Source: Rubrivivax sp.
Lineage (GTDB): Bacteria > Pseudomonadota > Gammaproteobacteria > Burkholderiales > Burkholderiaceae_C
Assembly (NCBI GenBank): GCA_016789955.1
Contig: JAEUPB010000011.1
Location: 1 to 54,315 of the forward strand
Length of the DNA stretch: 54,315 bases
Direction of reading: 5' to 3'
The position numbers and the translations under genes were made by a program. The notes under the pieces were generated by a model. It ran no database searches and was not told where the DNA came from. It was given only the letters and a program-made list of their open reading frames with translations. Shown here one piece after another: positions 19,649 through 30,042 of the stretch (position 1 is the stretch's first letter; every line of letters starts with the position of its first letter).

Positions 19649-20883
19649 TGCACATCGCCGGAAACACCGATACGCTCACCGCGCAACAGCGCGAGCTGAT
19701 CGCGCTGGCCGCCACGCTCGGCGCCGAGAAGTTCGCGCCACGCGCCGCCTCGCACGACCGCGACGCCACGTTCCCGTTCGACAACTACGATGACCTGCGC
19801 CGTGCCGGGCTGCTGGCGATCTGCGTGCCGAAGGCCTACGGCGGCCAGGGCGCCGACTTCGCCACCTACGTGATGGTGGCTGCCGAGATCGGCCGCCACT
19901 GCGGCTCGACGGCGCTCTCGTACAACATGCACGTGTGCTCGTGCCTGTGGAGCGGCCTGATCGCCGACGCGCTGGACATGACGCCCGAGCAGCGCGCCGA
20001 CCACGAGAAGAACCGCGCGATCCACTACGCCAACATCGTCGAGCGCGGGCAGATCTACTCGCAGCCGTTCAGCGAAGGCGGCGCCGCGGCGGCCGGCAAG
20101 GCGCCGTGGGGCACGCTGGCGCGGCGGGTGGACGGGGGCTACGTCGTCAGCGGCCGCAAGATCTTCGCGTCGCTGTCGGGCGCCGCCGACTACTACGGTG
20201 TGCTGTGCACGATCGACGTCCCCGGCGCCACGCTGCGCGATTCGCTGTACCTGGCCGTGCCCGCCACCGCCGAGGGCGTGAGCGTCGTCGGCGACTGGGA
20301 CCCGCTGGGCATGCGCGGCACCGTCAGCCGCACGCTGCTGCTGAAGGACGTGTTCGTGCCCGGGACCGCGCGGTTGATGCCCGAGGGCCTGTACTTCCAG
20401 GCCGCCGCACGCTTTCCGCACATGTTCGCCACGCTGTCGCCCACCTACATGGGCCTGGCGCAGGCGGCCTACGACTTCACGGTGGCCTACCTGCGCGCCG
20501 AGGTGCCGGGCATGCCCAAGGTGCTGCGCCGCATGTACCCGACGAAGCAGATCGCGGTGGCGCAGATGCGCATCCAGCTCGAACAGACGCGGGCGCTGTT
20601 CCTGCAGAACGCGCGCGACGCCCGCGTCGACCCCGACAAGGACACCCGCATGCGGCTCTACGCCGCGCACTACACGATCATGGAGAACGCGCAGGCGATG
20701 GCCGCGCTGGCCATCCGCACCTGCGGCGGCCAGAGCATGCTGAAGAGCCTGCCGCTGGAACGCCTCTACCGCGACTCGCGTTGCGGCTCGTTGATGCTGC
20801 CGTGGACCGCCGAGCTGTGCGTCGACCGGTTGGGCCGCGAGTGCCTGTACGAAGCCGGCGAGCGCGACGAGGCGATCGAGTGA
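19645..20883 (+). CDS. Acyl-CoA dehydrogenase-like flavoprotein lacking the canonical catalytic Glu
   Basis: A 412-residue protein of the acyl-CoA dehydrogenase superfamily (N-terminal helical, middle beta and C-terminal helical domains). Fold-typical segments include LRRAGLLAICVPKAYGG and DPLGMRGTVSRT. Two usual catalytic signatures are changed. The substrate/FAD motif TEPGAGSD is replaced by FSEGGAAAAG (142-151). The C-terminal EGT, whose Glu is the base in many dehydrogenases, is replaced by PWTAE (386-390). Such changes are common in flavin-dependent monooxygenases with this fold (DszC, HsaA), which need a separate flavin reductase, and one is encoded three genes upstream. It overlaps the hydrolase gene before it and is followed by an acyl-CoA ligase. 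Either a CoA-thioester dehydrogenase with a displaced base or an oxygenase is possible. Confidence 0.75.
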   Translation: MMHIAGNTDTLTAQQRELIALAATLGAEKFAPRAASHDRDATFPFDNYDDLRRAGLLAICVPKAYGGQGADFATYVMVAAEIGRHCGSTALSYNMHVCSCLWSGLIADALDMTPEQRADHEKNRAIHYANIVERGQIYSQPFSEGGAAAAGKAPWGTLARRVDGGYVVSGRKIFASLSGAADYYGVLCTIDVPGATLRDSLYLAVPATAEGVSVVGDWDPLGMRGTVSRTLLLKDVFVPGTARLMPEGLYFQAAARFPHMFATLSPTYMGLAQAAYDFTVAYLRAEVPGMPKVLRRMYPTKQIAVAQMRIQLEQTRALFLQNARDARVDPDKDTRMRLYAAHYTIMENAQAMAALAIRTCGGQSMLKSLPLERLYRDSRCGSLMLPWTAELCVDRLGRECLYEAGERDEAIE

Positions 20884-20902
20884 CGCCGTTGGGAGCCGAG
20901 CC

Positions 20903-22318
20903 ATGGTCATGAAGATGCTCACCCGCCACCTCGACGCGCGCGAGCCCGACTCGCCGCTGTTCGTGGAGGGCGGCAAGACGATGACCACCTCGCAGTTCGT
21001 GCGCAAGGTCGGTTTCGCGTCGGCGGAGCTGTGGACCTCCGACCTCACAGGCGGCCGCGTCGTCGCCTGGCTCGGCCACAACAGCATCCGCATGCTCGCC
21101 TACCTCTTCGCCTGCCATCGGGCGGGCGCGGTGTTCATGCCGCTGAACTGGCGGCTGGCGCTGCCGGAACTGCGTGCGCAGCTGCGGCACGCCGGTGCGT
21201 GCGCCTTGATGCACGACGATGCCCACGCCGAGCTGGCCGCGCAACTGCAGGGCGACTTGGCACCGCGCGACGAGCCGGCCGACGGCGTCGAGCCGGGCGA
21301 CGTGCTGCTGGTCTACACCTCGGGCACCACCGGCGAGCCCAAGGGGGCGATGCACACCAAGCAGGGCCTGGCCGCCAACATCGAGGCGGCGATCGCCGCT
21401 CAGCATCTGAAGAAGAAGACCAAGACGCTGGCGGTGCTGCCGATGTTCCACATGGGCGGCCTGGCGATCCAGGTGCTGCCGACGCTGGCCGCGGGCGGGC
21501 AGGTGATGATCCACCCGCGCTTCGAGGCCGAGGCGTGGTTCGATGCCGTTGCGCGCTGGCGGCCGCACACCACGCTGCTGGTGCCGGCGGTGATGCGGGC
21601 GCTGGTCGAGCACCCGCTGTGGGCAGAGGCCGACCTGTCGTCGCTGCGGTTCGTCACGGCCGGTTCGCAGATCGTGCCGCCGGCGCTGATCGACGCCTTC
21701 CATGCGCGCGACATCCCGGTGGCGCAGGTCTACGGTGCCACCGAAACCGGCCCGGTGTCGCTGGTGGTGGAGCCCCGCGAGGCGATGGATTTCCCCGATC
21801 GCAGCGGGCGCGCGGCGCCCGGTGTGGAGGTCCGGCTCGCCGAAGACGGCGAGATCCTGCTGCGCGCGCCGAACCTGATGCGCGGCTACCACCGCCACGC
21901 CGAACCGTCGTTCGACGCCGAAGGCTGGTTCGCCACCGGCGACCTGGCCGTCGACCACGGAGAGGGCTGGTACGAGGTGGTTGGCCGCAGCAAGGAACTG
22001 ATCATCTCCGGTGGCGAGAACATCCACCCGGCCGAGATCGAGAACCTGGTGGCCCAGTTCCCGGGCGTGGCCGAGTGCGCGGTGGTGGGCCTCCGCGACG
22101 AGCGCTGGGGCGAGGTGCCGATCCTCGCGGTGGTGCCGCGCGCGGGCGAGACCTTCGACGAGCAGGCGCTGCTCGACGTGCTGCGCCTCGCGCTGGCGCG
22201 GTTCAAGATCCCGCGTCGGGTGGTGCTGCTGCCCGAGCTGCCTCGCACGGCGCTGGGCAAGGTGCAGCGCGGCGCCCTCGCCAAGTCCCTGGCCGGGGGC
22301 GGTATTCCGGACCTCTGA
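20903..22318 (+). CDS. AMP-forming acyl-CoA/aryl-CoA ligase
   Basis: ANL-superfamily ligase of 471 residues, on the short side for the family. The P-loop is VYTSGTTGEPKGAMHT (about 136-151), the adenine-contacting YGATETG lies near 277, the hinge region is GRSKELIISGGENIHPAEIE, and the catalytic lysine is K453 in RTALGKVQRG. It would join an organic acid to CoA using ATP. The substrate is not predictable. The context (NicX/NicD homologues, flavoprotein) suggests a pyridine- or other ring-carboxylate or a pathway intermediate. GGGAG (20891-20895) seven bases before the ATG supports this start. It ends the catabolic block. Confidence 0.88.
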   Translation: MVMKMLTRHLDAREPDSPLFVEGGKTMTTSQFVRKVGFASAELWTSDLTGGRVVAWLGHNSIRMLAYLFACHRAGAVFMPLNWRLALPELRAQLRHAGACALMHDDAHAELAAQLQGDLAPRDEPADGVEPGDVLLVYTSGTTGEPKGAMHTKQGLAANIEAAIAAQHLKKKTKTLAVLPMFHMGGLAIQVLPTLAAGGQVMIHPRFEAEAWFDAVARWRPHTTLLVPAVMRALVEHPLWAEADLSSLRFVTAGSQIVPPALIDAFHARDIPVAQVYGATETGPVSLVVEPREAMDFPDRSGRAAPGVEVRLAEDGEILLRAPNLMRGYHRHAEPSFDAEGWFATGDLAVDHGEGWYEVVGRSKELIISGGENIHPAEIENLVAQFPGVAECAVVGLRDERWGEVPILAVVPRAGETFDEQALLDVLRLALARFKIPRRVVLLPELPRTALGKVQRGALAKSLAGGGIPDL

Positions 22319-22375
22319 CCCACGGGCCGGATTAGGATCTCCTGGCGGGGCATCCGCATCGAGGAGGTTTGATCG

Positions 22376-23575
22376 ATGGCCAGGTCTGTCTCGCGCTGGG
22401 CGTGCATCGTCGCAGCGGCATGGGTGGTCGCCGGCTGCGGAGCAGGGAGCGACGACGCCGGTCGGCCCACGGCCACGCCGGGCGGCGTGGTCACCGAACT
22501 GAGGGCGCGGGCACTGGCCGTGTCGGCGGCTGCGGCCGCCGTGGCGCCGGACGAAGCTGCCCGCCAGCTGATGGACCACGCCGAAGCGGTGTTCGCGACC
22601 TACTTCCCCGGCCACCCGGCGACGCAGGTGCTGGCCCCGTTCCACTACCGCTACTACCCGGCGACCGGCGTCTACCTCGGCGTGGTGGTGTCGGAATCGG
22701 CCGGCTACGAGTACCTGGGCGTGTACGTGATGGGCGGGCCGTTCGGCAGTGCACCGGCCTACGTGGGGCCGCTGGCGAGCTACATCACCCCGGTGCCACC
22801 CGCCACCGGGCCGGGCCCCACCGGCTTCAGCAACGGCTGCCTTGAGACCCGGGATTACGACCCGATGGTGGCCGGAACCCGCACGCTGCAGGTCGACCGT
22901 ACCGAGGGGCCTGCGCCGACGTTGGTCACCTCCGAGTCGCGCACGATCGGGCCCACCGTGTTCGAAGGGCAGGCCGCCGTCGAGTTCCGCTGGGCCTGGG
23001 CCGACGGCGACCACCGTGACGGCCTGCCCGAAAGCGCCTGGCTCGGCATGGACCAGCGCAGCTATGCCCGGCAGACCGGCTCCGGCGAGATGACGTACTA
23101 CGGCAGCACGACCGCGACGGACCGCACCGACTCGATCCCGGGCGGTGGCACCGTCACGTCGTCGTCGCGCATGCGGATCGTCAACGAACCGCCGTTCGTG
23201 GACCGCCAGGGGCAGTTGCCGCTGGGCGGCAGCCTGACCCACCGCGTCAGGGCGCGTTCGATCAGCAGCAGCACGACGACCGTGACCGGCGGACCGGTTG
23301 TCGTACCCCCGGTGGTGATCGGTCCCACCGAGTCGATCAGCGAAGGCACGCCGACCACCGTCACCTTCCTGCGCCGAGAGCGGGTGACGGTGCCGCTGGG
23401 CGCCTTCGACGCCTGCGTTTACCAGTACGAATACGGCGATGGGGGCGGCATCGGCCAGGTCTGGATCGCCGATGGGCGCGGATTCCACCTCAAGTCGACC
23501 GGCACGACCGCCGGCATCACGACCACCACCGTGGCCGTGGCGGTGACGATCAACGGCCGGCCCGTGACGCCCTGA
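22376..23575 (+). CDS. Putative lipoprotein of unknown function
   Basis: A 399-residue exported protein with a lipoprotein signal peptide: hydrophobic stretch 9-20 and lipobox VAGC with the lipidated Cys at 21. The part from about 62 to 130 ([33 protein letters not shown]) matches a motif I know from many uncharacterised Burkholderiales exported proteins. The rest is Thr/Ser/Gly-rich and likely beta-structured. No enzyme motif is seen. AGGAGG (about 22361-22366) lies about nine bases before the ATG. It sits between the catabolic block and clpB and may be independent of both. Confidence 0.75.
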   Translation: MARSVSRWACIVAAAWVVAGCGAGSDDAGRPTATPGGVVTELRARALAVSAAAAAVAPDEAARQLMDHAEAVFATYFPGHPATQVLAPFHYRYYPATGVYLGVVVSESAGYEYLGVYVMGGPFGSAPAYVGPLASYITPVPPATGPGPTGFSNGCLETRDYDPMVAGTRTLQVDRTEGPAPTLVTSESRTIGPTVFEGQAAVEFRWAWADGDHRDGLPESAWLGMDQRSYARQTGSGEMTYYGSTTATDRTDSIPGGGTVTSSSRMRIVNEPPFVDRQGQLPLGGSLTHRVRARSISSSTTTVTGGPVVVPPVVIGPTESISEGTPTTVTFLRRERVTVPLGAFDACVYQYEYGDGGGIGQVWIADGRGFHLKSTGTTAGITTTTVAVAVTINGRPVTP

Positions 23576-23597
23576 CGCGCAAGCGCCCGTCGGGCGC

Positions 23598-23626
23598 CTT
23601 GAAAGTCGGCTCGGTGCGCCCCATGT
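23598..23626 (+). promoter_or_regulatory. Sigma-32 (heat-shock) promoter of clpB
   Basis: CTTGAAA (23598-23604), 14 bases, then CCCCATGT (23619-23626) match the RpoH consensus CTTGAA / CCCCATNT almost perfectly. The clpB ATG is at 23652 behind a GGAGGG ribosome site (23639-23644). A GC hairpin (GCGCCC-GTC-GGGCGC, 23583-23597) abuts the -35 and may end the upstream lipoprotein transcript. Confidence 0.9.
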
Positions 23627-23651
23627 CCTTCGCAATCCGGAGGGAATTCCG

Positions 23652-26249
<2,598 letters not shown>

Positions 26250-26256
26250 GCCGCGA

Positions 26257-26278
26257 CGGCGGGGCCTGCGCCCCGCCG
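26257..26278 (+). terminator. Hairpin terminator after clpB
   Basis: CGGCGGGGC (26257-26265), four-base loop, GCCCCGCCG (26270-26278) is a perfect nine-pair GC stem starting eight bases after the clpB stop. It lacks a T-run, as many terminators in GC-rich genomes do. Confidence 0.65.
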
Positions 26279-26395
26279 GGCGCTCAGCGGATCTCGACCA
26301 GCGCGCGCTTGTGAACCGGCGAAACGGGTGCGGGCTTCGTCGAGGGGATCGTCCGGCCGCCAGCCGGATTCGACGCACGCCGTATCGTCGGCACC

Positions 26396-27607
26396 ATGAC
26401 ACGACTGTTGCTGCAACGCGTGCGGGTTCCCGGCCAGGCCGGGGCCTGCGACCTGCTCGTCGAAGATGGGCGGATCGCCCGGATCGAATCCGCAGGCGCG
26501 AGTTCCGCGCCCGTCGATGCCGTGCGCCTCGAAGGGGATGGAGCCCTCGCGTTGCCCGGCCTCGTCGACGCCCATGCGCACCTGGACAAGACGCTGTGGG
26601 GCCAGCCCTGGCACCCGCATGCGGCCGGCCCGACGCTGATGGACAAGATCACGCACGAGCGCGAGGAACTGGCGCGGCGCGGCCACTCTAGCGAGCGCGC
26701 CAGCGCGCGGATCCTGAGGCACGGGCTGGCGCGTGGCACCACGCATTGGCGCACGCATGTCGACGTCGGGCCCGACATCGGCCTGGCGCACCTGCACGGC
26801 GTGCTGGCGATGCGCGAGGCCCACCGCGACGTGGCCGACGTGCAGATCGTCGCGTTCCCGCAGACCGGCGTGATGCGCGCGCCGGGCACGCTGGCACTGC
26901 TGGAGCAGGCCGTGCGCGACGGCACCGAGGTGCTCGGCGGGCTCGACCCGATGGGCATCGACCACGATCCCCGGGGCCAGCTCGACGGCCTCTTCGGCAT
27001 CGCCGAGCGCCACGGCAGCGAGCTCGACATCCACCTGCACGACCGCGGCGACCTCGGCGCCGTGACCGTCGAGATGATCGCCGAGCGCTGCGCCGCGCTG
27101 GGCCTGCACGGGCGCGTCGTGCTGAGCCACGCCTTCTGCCTGGGCATGCTGGAGGCGGCGCGGTTGGAGGCGATCGTGGAACTGCTGCTGCGGCACGACA
27201 TCGCGGTGATGAGCCACGCGCCGTCCGGGCCGACGCCGTTTCCGCCGCTCAAGCTGCTGCACGAGCGCGGCGTGCGGTTGTGCACCGGCAGCGACGGCGT
27301 GCGCGACACCTGGAGTCCGCTGAACAACGGCGACATGCTGGAGCGGGCCTACCTGCTCGCCTACCGCAGCGGCTGGCGCGAGGACGCCGGGCTCGAGCTG
27401 GCGCTGCACATGGCCACGCACGCCGGGGCGCAGGTGGTCGGTGCGCCGCGCTACGGGCTTCAGGTCGGCTGCGACGCCGATCTCGTGCTCGTCGATGCCG
27501 AATGCGGGCCCGAGGCGGTGGTGATGCACCCGCCGCGGCGGCTGGTGCTCAAGCGCGGCCGCGTCGTGGCCCGCGACGGGCGCTGCGTGCTGTCGGCGAT
27601 CGGGTGA
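26396..27607 (+). CDS. Metal-dependent amidohydrolase, cytosine deaminase-like
   Basis: A 403-residue TIM-barrel amidohydrolase. Metal-binding motifs are HAHLDK (H60, H62), HLHDRGD (H213, H215), a later LSHAF histidine and the catalytic Asp in GSDGVRDTW (D300). The overall layout, with the N-terminal beta-sandwich strand returning at the C-terminus (ADLVLVDAE, PPRRLVLKRGRVVARDG), is that of cytosine deaminase (CodA)-type hydrolases. These deaminate or open cyclic N-heterocycles. The true substrate is unknown. No codB permease is adjacent. The gene stands alone between clpB and a convergent SDR gene. Confidence 0.8.
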   Translation: MTRLLLQRVRVPGQAGACDLLVEDGRIARIESAGASSAPVDAVRLEGDGALALPGLVDAHAHLDKTLWGQPWHPHAAGPTLMDKITHEREELARRGHSSERASARILRHGLARGTTHWRTHVDVGPDIGLAHLHGVLAMREAHRDVADVQIVAFPQTGVMRAPGTLALLEQAVRDGTEVLGGLDPMGIDHDPRGQLDGLFGIAERHGSELDIHLHDRGDLGAVTVEMIAERCAALGLHGRVVLSHAFCLGMLEAARLEAIVELLLRHDIAVMSHAPSGPTPFPPLKLLHERGVRLCTGSDGVRDTWSPLNNGDMLERAYLLAYRSGWREDAGLELALHMATHAGAQVVGAPRYGLQVGCDADLVLVDAECGPEAVVMHPPRRLVLKRGRVVARDGRCVLSAIG

Positions 27608-27635
27608 GCGTCGCGCGATCCGCGGCGCGCGTCGG

Positions 27636-28358
27636 TCAGGGGTAGACCACCGGCTGCACGGCCGGGTGCAGCACCAGTTCGTCGATGCGCACGTGCGGCG
27701 GGGCCGCCAGCACATGGACCACCGCGGCGGCCACGTCGTCGGCCTGCAGGTGCGCGGCCCGGTCGGGATCGCCGGGCGTGCGGCCGTTGAAGTGCGTGTC
27801 GGTCATGCCCGGCCGGATCTCGGTGACGAGCAGGCCGCAGGCCTGGCCTTCGTGCGCCAGCGTCTGCACCAGCGCGCGCTGCGCGTGCTTGCTCGCCGTG
27901 TACAGCGCGCCGCCGGCGAACGTGCGCGCGCTGACGTCGCTGGTCACGCAGACGAAGCGGCTCACGAGGCCGCGCGCGTGGCGCTCGCGAAAGAGCGGGA
28001 TGAACGCACGCGCCACCAGCATCGTGCCCAGCAGGTTGGTGTCCATGATGCGCCGGTACTCGTCGACCGTGGCCTGCTCGATCGGCGCGAAGCTGCCGAC
28101 GCCGGCATTGCAGACCACCCCATCGGCACCCAGCGCGGAAGCGCGTCCGGCGTAGGTGTTCACGCTGGCCTCGTCGGCCACGTCGAGCGTCACTTGTTCG
28201 ATGCCGCCGGGCACGTCGGCGGATCGGTTGCGTGCGCCGGCCAGCACGTGGGCGCCTGCCGCGGCGAGCCGGCGGGCCACGGCCTGCCCGATGCCGCGCG
28301 AGGCCCCGGTGACGGCGATGCAGCGGCCGCGAAGAGCCGGCGGGTGGGGATCGTTCAT
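27636..28358 (-). CDS. Short-chain dehydrogenase/reductase
   Basis: Classical SDR of 240 residues: cofactor motif TGASRGIG near the N-terminus, NAG in VVCNAGVGSF, and catalytic Ser-Tyr-Lys with YTASK (YxxxK). The NAD or NADP preference and the substrate are not evident. The start at 28358 is supported by GAGGA eight to nine bases upstream; an in-frame ATG eight codons earlier exists. It is divergent from nadB with about 50 bases between starts and convergent with the amidohydrolase gene, so it looks monocistronic. Confidence 0.85.
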   Translation of the reverse strand: MNDPHPPALRGRCIAVTGASRGIGQAVARRLAAAGAHVLAGARNRSADVPGGIEQVTLDVADEASVNTYAGRASALGADGVVCNAGVGSFAPIEQATVDEYRRIMDTNLLGTMLVARAFIPLFRERHARGLVSRFVCVTSDVSARTFAGGALYTASKHAQRALVQTLAHEGQACGLLVTEIRPGMTDTHFNGRTPGDPDRAAHLQADDVAAAVVHVLAAPPHVRIDELVLHPAVQPVVYP

Positions 28359-28407
28359 CGGCAATGTCCTCGTTCGAGGCATGTTCGCATGGGGCGAGAA
28401 TGCCAGC

Positions 28408-30012
28408 ATGACTGCTCCGATGTCCACGGTCGTCATCGGTGCCGGCCTGGCCGGCCTCACCGTGGCGCTGCAACTGGCCGATCGCCAGCCCGTCGTCGTG
28501 CTCGCCAAGCGGGGTTTGGAGGAGGGCGCCACGCACTGGGCGCAGGGCGGCATCGTGGGCGTGCTGGGCAGCGACGACAGCATCGAATCGCACGTGCGTG
28601 ACACGCAGGATGCCGGCGCGGGGCTGGTGGACGAGCACACCGCGCGCCACATCGCACGGCACAGCGCCGAGGCCATCGAGTGGCTGGTGCAGGCCGGCGT
28701 GCCGTTCTCGCCGGACCCGCAGGGGCCGCTCGGCCTGCACCTCACGCGCGAGGGCGGCCATGCGGTGCGGCGCATCGCGCACGCGGCCGATGCCACCGGC
28801 CGCGCCATCCACCTGGCGCTGCTGGCGCGGGCCCGCGCGCATCCGAATATCGTGCTGCGCGAGCGCTGGATGGCGGTGGACCTGATCACGTCGCGCCACC
28901 TGAAGCACTCGGGCGCACCAGAGTGCCATGGCGTCTATGCGCTGGACATCGACCATCGTCGCGTCGAGACGCTGCCGGCCGCGGCGGTGGTGCTGGCGTC
29001 CGGCGGCGTGGGCAAGGTCTACCGCTACACGAGCAACCCCGACACGGCGACCGGCGACGGCATCGCGATGGCCTGGCGCGCCGGTTGCCGCGTGGGCAAC
29101 ATGGAGTTCATACAGTTCCACCCGACCTGCCTGTACCACCCGCAGGAGCGCAGCTTCCTGATCACCGAGGCGCTGCGCGGCGAAGGCGCGGTGCTGCGGC
29201 TGCCCGGCGTGGACGGCGAGGCGGGTCGCTTCATGGCGCAACACGACGCGCGCGGCGAGCTGGCGCCGCGCGACATCGTGGCAAGGGCGATCGACTTCGA
29301 GATGAAGAAGCACGGCCTCGACCACGTGTGGCTGGACGCCACCGCGCTGGGCGAGGGCTTCCTCAAGAAGCACTTCCCGACCATCCACGAGCGTTGCCTG
29401 AGCCTGGGCATCGACATCGCGCGCCAGCCGATCCCGGTGGTGCCTGCGGCGCACTACACCTGCGGCGGCGTGGTCACCGACCTCGACGGCCGCACCGACC
29501 TGCCGGGCCTGTACGGGGTCGGCGAGACCACCTACACGGGGCTGCACGGCGCCAACCGGCTGGCCAGCAACTCGTTGCTGGAATGCGTGGTGCTCGGGCG
29601 CAGCTGCGCCGAGGTCATCGCCGCCGCAGCGCCGCGCCCTCGGTCAGCGCTGCCGCCTTGGGACGAGAGCCAGGTGGAGGATGCCGACGAGCAGGTCGTG
29701 ATCGCGCACAACTGGGACGAGCTGCGGCTGATGATGTGGAACTACGTCGGCATCGTGCGCACCACCAAGCGGCTGGAGCGTGCGCTGCACCGCATCGCGC
29801 TGCTGCGCGGCGAGATCGACGAGTACTACGCGAACTTCCGCGTCACGCGCGACCTGCTCGAGCTGCGCAACCTCGTGGAATGCGCCGAGCTGATCGTGCA
29901 GAGCGCGTTGCACCGGCATGAGAGTCGCGGCCTGCACTACAGCCGCGATTTCCCGCAGACGCTGCCGGTGAGCTTCCCGACGGTGCTGACCCGTCGCGCG
30001 CGCAGCCGCTGA
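28408..30012 (+). CDS. nadB: L-aspartate oxidase NadB
   Basis: FAD enzyme oxidising L-aspartate to iminoaspartate, the first step of de novo NAD synthesis, supplying NadA (also encoded here). The 534 residues open with the FAD-binding VVIGAGLAGLTVAL. They continue with THWAQGGIVGVL, the succinate-dehydrogenase-like FIQFHPTCLY, and the substrate-site HYTCGGVVTDLDGRT with GLYGVGETTYTGLHGANRLASNSLLE. The C-terminal helical domain is complete. The start at 28408 is chosen for family length; an in-frame ATG at 28381 would add nine residues. It converges with the diguanylate cyclase gene. Confidence 0.97.
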   Translation: MTAPMSTVVIGAGLAGLTVALQLADRQPVVVLAKRGLEEGATHWAQGGIVGVLGSDDSIESHVRDTQDAGAGLVDEHTARHIARHSAEAIEWLVQAGVPFSPDPQGPLGLHLTREGGHAVRRIAHAADATGRAIHLALLARARAHPNIVLRERWMAVDLITSRHLKHSGAPECHGVYALDIDHRRVETLPAAAVVLASGGVGKVYRYTSNPDTATGDGIAMAWRAGCRVGNMEFIQFHPTCLYHPQERSFLITEALRGEGAVLRLPGVDGEAGRFMAQHDARGELAPRDIVARAIDFEMKKHGLDHVWLDATALGEGFLKKHFPTIHERCLSLGIDIARQPIPVVPAAHYTCGGVVTDLDGRTDLPGLYGVGETTYTGLHGANRLASNSLLECVVLGRSCAEVIAAAAPRPRSALPPWDESQVEDADEQVVIAHNWDELRLMMWNYVGIVRTTKRLERALHRIALLRGEIDEYYANFRVTRDLLELRNLVECAELIVQSALHRHESRGLHYSRDFPQTLPVSFPTVLTRRARSR

Positions 30013-30042
30013 AGCTGCCGGCCCCGCGGGGCGGCCCGAGGG

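Noticed and set aside
26396-27607. Naming the amidohydrolase codA (cytosine deaminase)
   Set aside because: Metal motifs fit the wider family but there is no codB neighbour and no residue I can tie to cytosine specificity, so only a family call is given.
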